Source of the DNA: Celeribacter arenosi
Lineage (GTDB): Bacteria > Pseudomonadota > Alphaproteobacteria > Rhodobacterales > Rhodobacteraceae
Assembly: GCF_039539485.1 (NCBI RefSeq)
Contig: NZ_BAABDF010000007.1
Span: forward strand, 620,001-684,000
Length of the DNA: 64,000 nucleotides
Direction: 5' to 3'
Shown: positions 61,593 to 64,000 of the stretch, piece after piece
How positions within the stretch are numbered: the first letter of the stretch is position 1
How the letters are laid out: each line of letters starts with the position of its first letter
Notes under the pieces: model-generated
What the model was told of the DNA's origin: nothing
Database searches by the model: none
Seen by the model: the letters and a program-made list of their open reading frames with translations, nothing else
Translations under genes and position numbers: made by a program

Positions 61593-62220
61593 CACCGCGC
61601 TCCTGACGCTATCGCAATGGATGTCGCCGAGTTTCCCGCTCGGCTCTTTCGCGTATTCGCACGGTCTCGAACAGGCGGTGAGCGAAGGCGCGGTGCATGA
61701 CGGCGCGAGTATGGAGCGATGGCTGGACGCGGTTTTGCGCTTTGGTGGGGGATGGTCGGATGCGGTGATCCTGTCGGTTGTGCTGCGCGGTGCGGAGCCG
61801 CATGAAATGGCCGATTTCGCCGCTGCACTGGCACCGACACAGGAACGTTGGATCGAGACCCGTGACCAAGGGGCGGCTTTCGCGCGAACCGTTCGTGATA
61901 TCGCGGGCCTCGATGTTGAGGACGCGGCCATACCTGTGGTCGTCGGTGTTGCCGCGCGCACGCTGGACCTGCCAGTGGAAACGGTTTTGATGCTCTATCT
62001 GTCGAGCTTTGCGTCCAACCTCGTTAGTGCGGGTGTCCGGTTTATCCCGCTGGGCCAGAGCGATGGGCAATCGGTGCTGTCGCGCCTGCATCCCGTCATC
62101 GCGCAGATTGCGCAAACTGCGTCCTGCGCAAGTTTGGATGACCTCGCTACCTCCGCATTCGCGGGGGACGTCGCCTCGGCCCGACACGAGGATCTGGACG
62201 TGCGCATTTTCAAGACCTGA
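61585..62220 (+). CDS. ureF: Urease accessory protein UreF
   Basis: Part of the UreDFG nickel-insertion complex, 211 residues from ATG 61585. The family pattern is LLTLSQWMSPSFPLGSFAYS, HGLEQAVSEGAV, then VSAGVRFIPLGQSDGQ. The upstream in-frame open sequence overlaps ureE and is rejected. It overlaps ureE by eight bases and lies 11 bases before ureG. Confidence 0.95.
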   Translation: MTDTALLTLSQWMSPSFPLGSFAYSHGLEQAVSEGAVHDGASMERWLDAVLRFGGGWSDAVILSVVLRGAEPHEMADFAAALAPTQERWIETRDQGAAFARTVRDIAGLDVEDAAIPVVVGVAARTLDLPVETVLMLYLSSFASNLVSAGVRFIPLGQSDGQSVLSRLHPVIAQIAQTASCASLDDLATSAFAGDVASARHEDLDVRIFKT

Positions 62221-62231
62221 AGGAGAACACC

Positions 62232-62846
62232 ATGGCATCACCGAACGGACCGCTTCGCGTGGGCATTGGCGGCCCTGTAGGGGCGGGGAAAACGACGCTC
62301 ACGGGCGCATTGGCCCGCGCTCTTTCGGAGCGCTACTCGGTCGCCGTCATCACCAACGATATATACACCCGTGAAGACGCAGAGGCGCTCATGCGCCAGC
62401 AAATTTTGCCGATGGAGCGCATTCGCGGCGTCGAAACCGGCGGCTGCCCCCATACCGCGATCCGTGAGGATGCGTCGATCAATCTCGCGGCCGTGGCGGA
62501 CCTGAACGCGGCTATTCCTGACCTCGATGTCATCCTGATCGAAAGTGGCGGTGACAACCTCGCGGCGACGTTTTCGCCCGAACTGGCCGATCTGACGATC
62601 TATGTGATCGACACCGCCGCGGGACAGGACATCCCGCGCAAAAAGGGTCCCGGTCTGACGCGCTCGGACCTCCTCGTGGTCAACAAGATTGATCTGGCGC
62701 CCTATGTCGGAGTGGATCCGCAACTGCTGGAAAGCGATACCCGCGCGGCACGGCAAACCCGCCCCTATGTCATGGCGAGCCTGCGCAACGGTCAGGGTGT
62801 TGAGGACATCATCCGGTTTGTCGAAACCGATGGCGGTTTGGCATGA
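62232..62846 (+). CDS. ureG: Urease accessory GTPase UreG
   Basis: SIMIBI-class GTPase that powers nickel insertion, 204 residues. The P-loop is GIGGPVGAGKTTLTGAL (12 on), with the metal CPH motif in GGCPHTAIREDASINL and the base-recognition NKID. The length matches the family. It is the last gene of the urease cluster, ending ten bases before the next minus-strand gene. Confidence 0.96.
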   Translation: MASPNGPLRVGIGGPVGAGKTTLTGALARALSERYSVAVITNDIYTREDAEALMRQQILPMERIRGVETGGCPHTAIREDASINLAAVADLNAAIPDLDVILIESGGDNLAATFSPELADLTIYVIDTAAGQDIPRKKGPGLTRSDLLVVNKIDLAPYVGVDPQLLESDTRAARQTRPYVMASLRNGQGVEDIIRFVETDGGLA

Positions 62847-62856
62847 GCGGCCTGCT

Positions 62857-63867
62857 CTAGGCGCCTTCAAGCGCCGGTGTGAGCGCCTTTGGCAGGGTTA
62901 TGCTACGCGCATTTAGTGTTGCCGCCGCCTGTTTGCCGGCCGCCTCGAAGGCTAAGTTTTTCGGGAATGCACGGCGGGCATGGCGACACAAAAGCCAACA
63001 GCGCAGCGGGTTCTGATCCGCGTCGATCGCGTTCAGCACCGATGTCAGGTAGGCCTCGCTCAGCCGGCGGGTGCGGGCTTCGCGGTGGATCACGCGCGGG
63101 TTAAGGCGTCCACTCATGGCCGCGCCGATGATCCGGTCCAGTGCGCCTGTGTCATCGAGTATCTTATCGGGATGCGCCCCGAAATGTCTCAGCGGGAGAA
63201 GCGCGACATGCGCGCGCGCAAATAGGGCTGCATGCATGGCGTCCAGATCGATACGGGGGTCATACATCACGAATGCAGCACCCGCGCCGTCGATCATGTG
63301 GGGGGCAAACCCGTAGCGTCCCGTGAAATCCGCGCGTCGCGCCGCTGCGTAGCGGTGATCCCACGCGGCCATGCGACCGTCGAGAGTGGCCTGTGGCGAG
63401 ACGGCGATGACGGTCGCTCCCGGTGCGGCGACGGAATAGGCAGCGGCGGCATAGCCACCCGAGCCTGCGCCATAAATGACGACCTGATCGAAGTCCTCGA
63501 AGAATGCGTCATTCACCAAACGGTCGAAATAGCCATAGACATGTGGACGACGGAACCAGGGGGCATCACCGCTTTCGCCATGCGCGATCATGGTGAGCGT
63601 GGACCATCCATTGTCTGCCGCTGCCGAGAAACCGGATGGCAATCCGTTCTGGCCGCGGGCCTGGATCGATTCAAAGGTTTCAAAACAGACCAACAGCTTT
63701 GGCCCCGCGTCGATAAAGGCCACCGCATGGTCCGCGCCGAGCGGTTCGAAGTAGCCATACTCTGTGGCCAGGTCATCGACCATCGACACCCAGTCATTGC
63801 GCGATGCGCCCGACACGTCACCGCACGCGTCGAGGGCACTTCGAAAGGCTGAGAGGTCTTCTGACAT
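62857..63867 (-). CDS. Alpha/beta-hydrolase-like protein of unknown function
   Basis: A 336-residue cytoplasmic protein. A nucleophile-elbow-like GAGSGGYAAAAYSVAAPG lies near residues 134-151 after hydrophobic strand VVIYG, then TVIAVSPQATLD and YDPRIDLDAMHAALFARAHV, suggesting an alpha/beta-hydrolase fold. I recall similar roseobacter proteins labelled phosphoadenosine phosphosulfate reductase; nothing of the real PAPS reductase motif is seen here. ATG 63867. It converges on ureG. Confidence 0.6.
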   Translation of the reverse strand: MSEDLSAFRSALDACGDVSGASRNDWVSMVDDLATEYGYFEPLGADHAVAFIDAGPKLLVCFETFESIQARGQNGLPSGFSAAADNGWSTLTMIAHGESGDAPWFRRPHVYGYFDRLVNDAFFEDFDQVVIYGAGSGGYAAAAYSVAAPGATVIAVSPQATLDGRMAAWDHRYAAARRADFTGRYGFAPHMIDGAGAAFVMYDPRIDLDAMHAALFARAHVALLPLRHFGAHPDKILDDTGALDRIIGAAMSGRLNPRVIHREARTRRLSEAYLTSVLNAIDADQNPLRCWLLCRHARRAFPKNLAFEAAGKQAAATLNARSITLPKALTPALEGA

Positions 63868-64000
63868 TGGAACGCTTTCGTTGCATGGGCCCGTTTGGAT
63901 GGGCCATCAGCCCCGAGTTGCATGTCACGCGCCGAATTGGCACGCAAAAACGCAGTCAGTCGAAAGCCCCACCGCAGAATACTGCACGGTGAGGTTGTGT

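Noticed and set aside
63804..63992. Small plus-strand open frame at the window end
   Set aside because: It is antisense to the hydrolase-like start and has no ribosome site or conserved features.
1..64000. tRNA, rRNA, CRISPR array, IS element or prophage
   Set aside because: I searched the gaps and repeats by eye and found no cloverleaf, spaced repeat array, transposase or terminal inverted repeats.

Overview
The window reads as chromosomal sequence from a marine alphaproteobacterium of the Roseobacter group (Rhodobacterales). This is inferred from gene content: an nuo operon interrupted by lineage-typical small genes (DUF5337, DUF5333 and DUF3291 proteins), a NuoE with a helix-hairpin-helix tail, a VPLPA-type C-terminal sorting signal, a Hint-domain protein, and an orotate/dihydroorotase/urease neighbourhood. 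I see no rRNA, tRNA, CRISPR array, insertion sequence or prophage. Apart from the intact small inserts described below, the DNA looks like core genome.

Layout. 1-3185: glmU (minus, cut by the window edge), then gph and a DegT-type aminotransferase (plus). 3461-25682: one long plus-strand block with all 14 complex I genes nuoA-N, interleaved with a sulfotransferase, a membrane-anchored paralogue of the NuoE tail, DUF5337, DUF3291 and DUF5333 proteins, a lipoprotein and a carboxymuconolactone-decarboxylase-like protein. It continues into birA, coaX and rnj (RNase J) and closes at a strong bidirectional terminator (25741-25779). 25795-34990: an RhlE-like helicase, an OsmC protein, a VPLPA-CTERM secreted protein, prfC, a Hint protein, an atypical SDR, an ArsM-like methyltransferase and an orphan FbpC-like ATPase. 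34979-38612: a WYL regulator, then tatABC with a downstream ATPase.

39004-41669 (minus) is surE-pcm-nlpD. 41767-43415 holds VOC, SDR and DUF2199 proteins. 43523-47808 (minus) is radA-cvpA-methyltransferase-purF. 47865-53492 (minus) holds a PqiA-like protein, a coiled-coil membrane protein, mlaF, mlaE, alr and dnaB. 53716-55466 (minus) is pyrE and pyrC. 55628-62846 is the urease cluster ureD-A-B-(phasin-like)-(LprI-like)-C, then two minus-strand coiled-coil paralogues, then ureE-F-G. An unassigned hydrolase-like gene (minus) ends the window.

How the genes work together. Complex I dominates the window and is packaged with genes for biotin ligation, CoA synthesis and RNA decay. Many junctions overlap by 1-10 bases, implying translational coupling. 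The Tat genes export folded, often redox-cofactor-bearing proteins. NlpD and Alr serve the peptidoglycan, and MlaEF the outer membrane lipids. The urease cluster supplies nickel-dependent urea hydrolysis. The least explained material is the set of small genes inside the nuo block, the antisense pair between ureC and ureE, and two structured intergenic regions near 35.8 kb and 38.7 kb. Family names come from recognising the translated sequences by eye; no database search was run.
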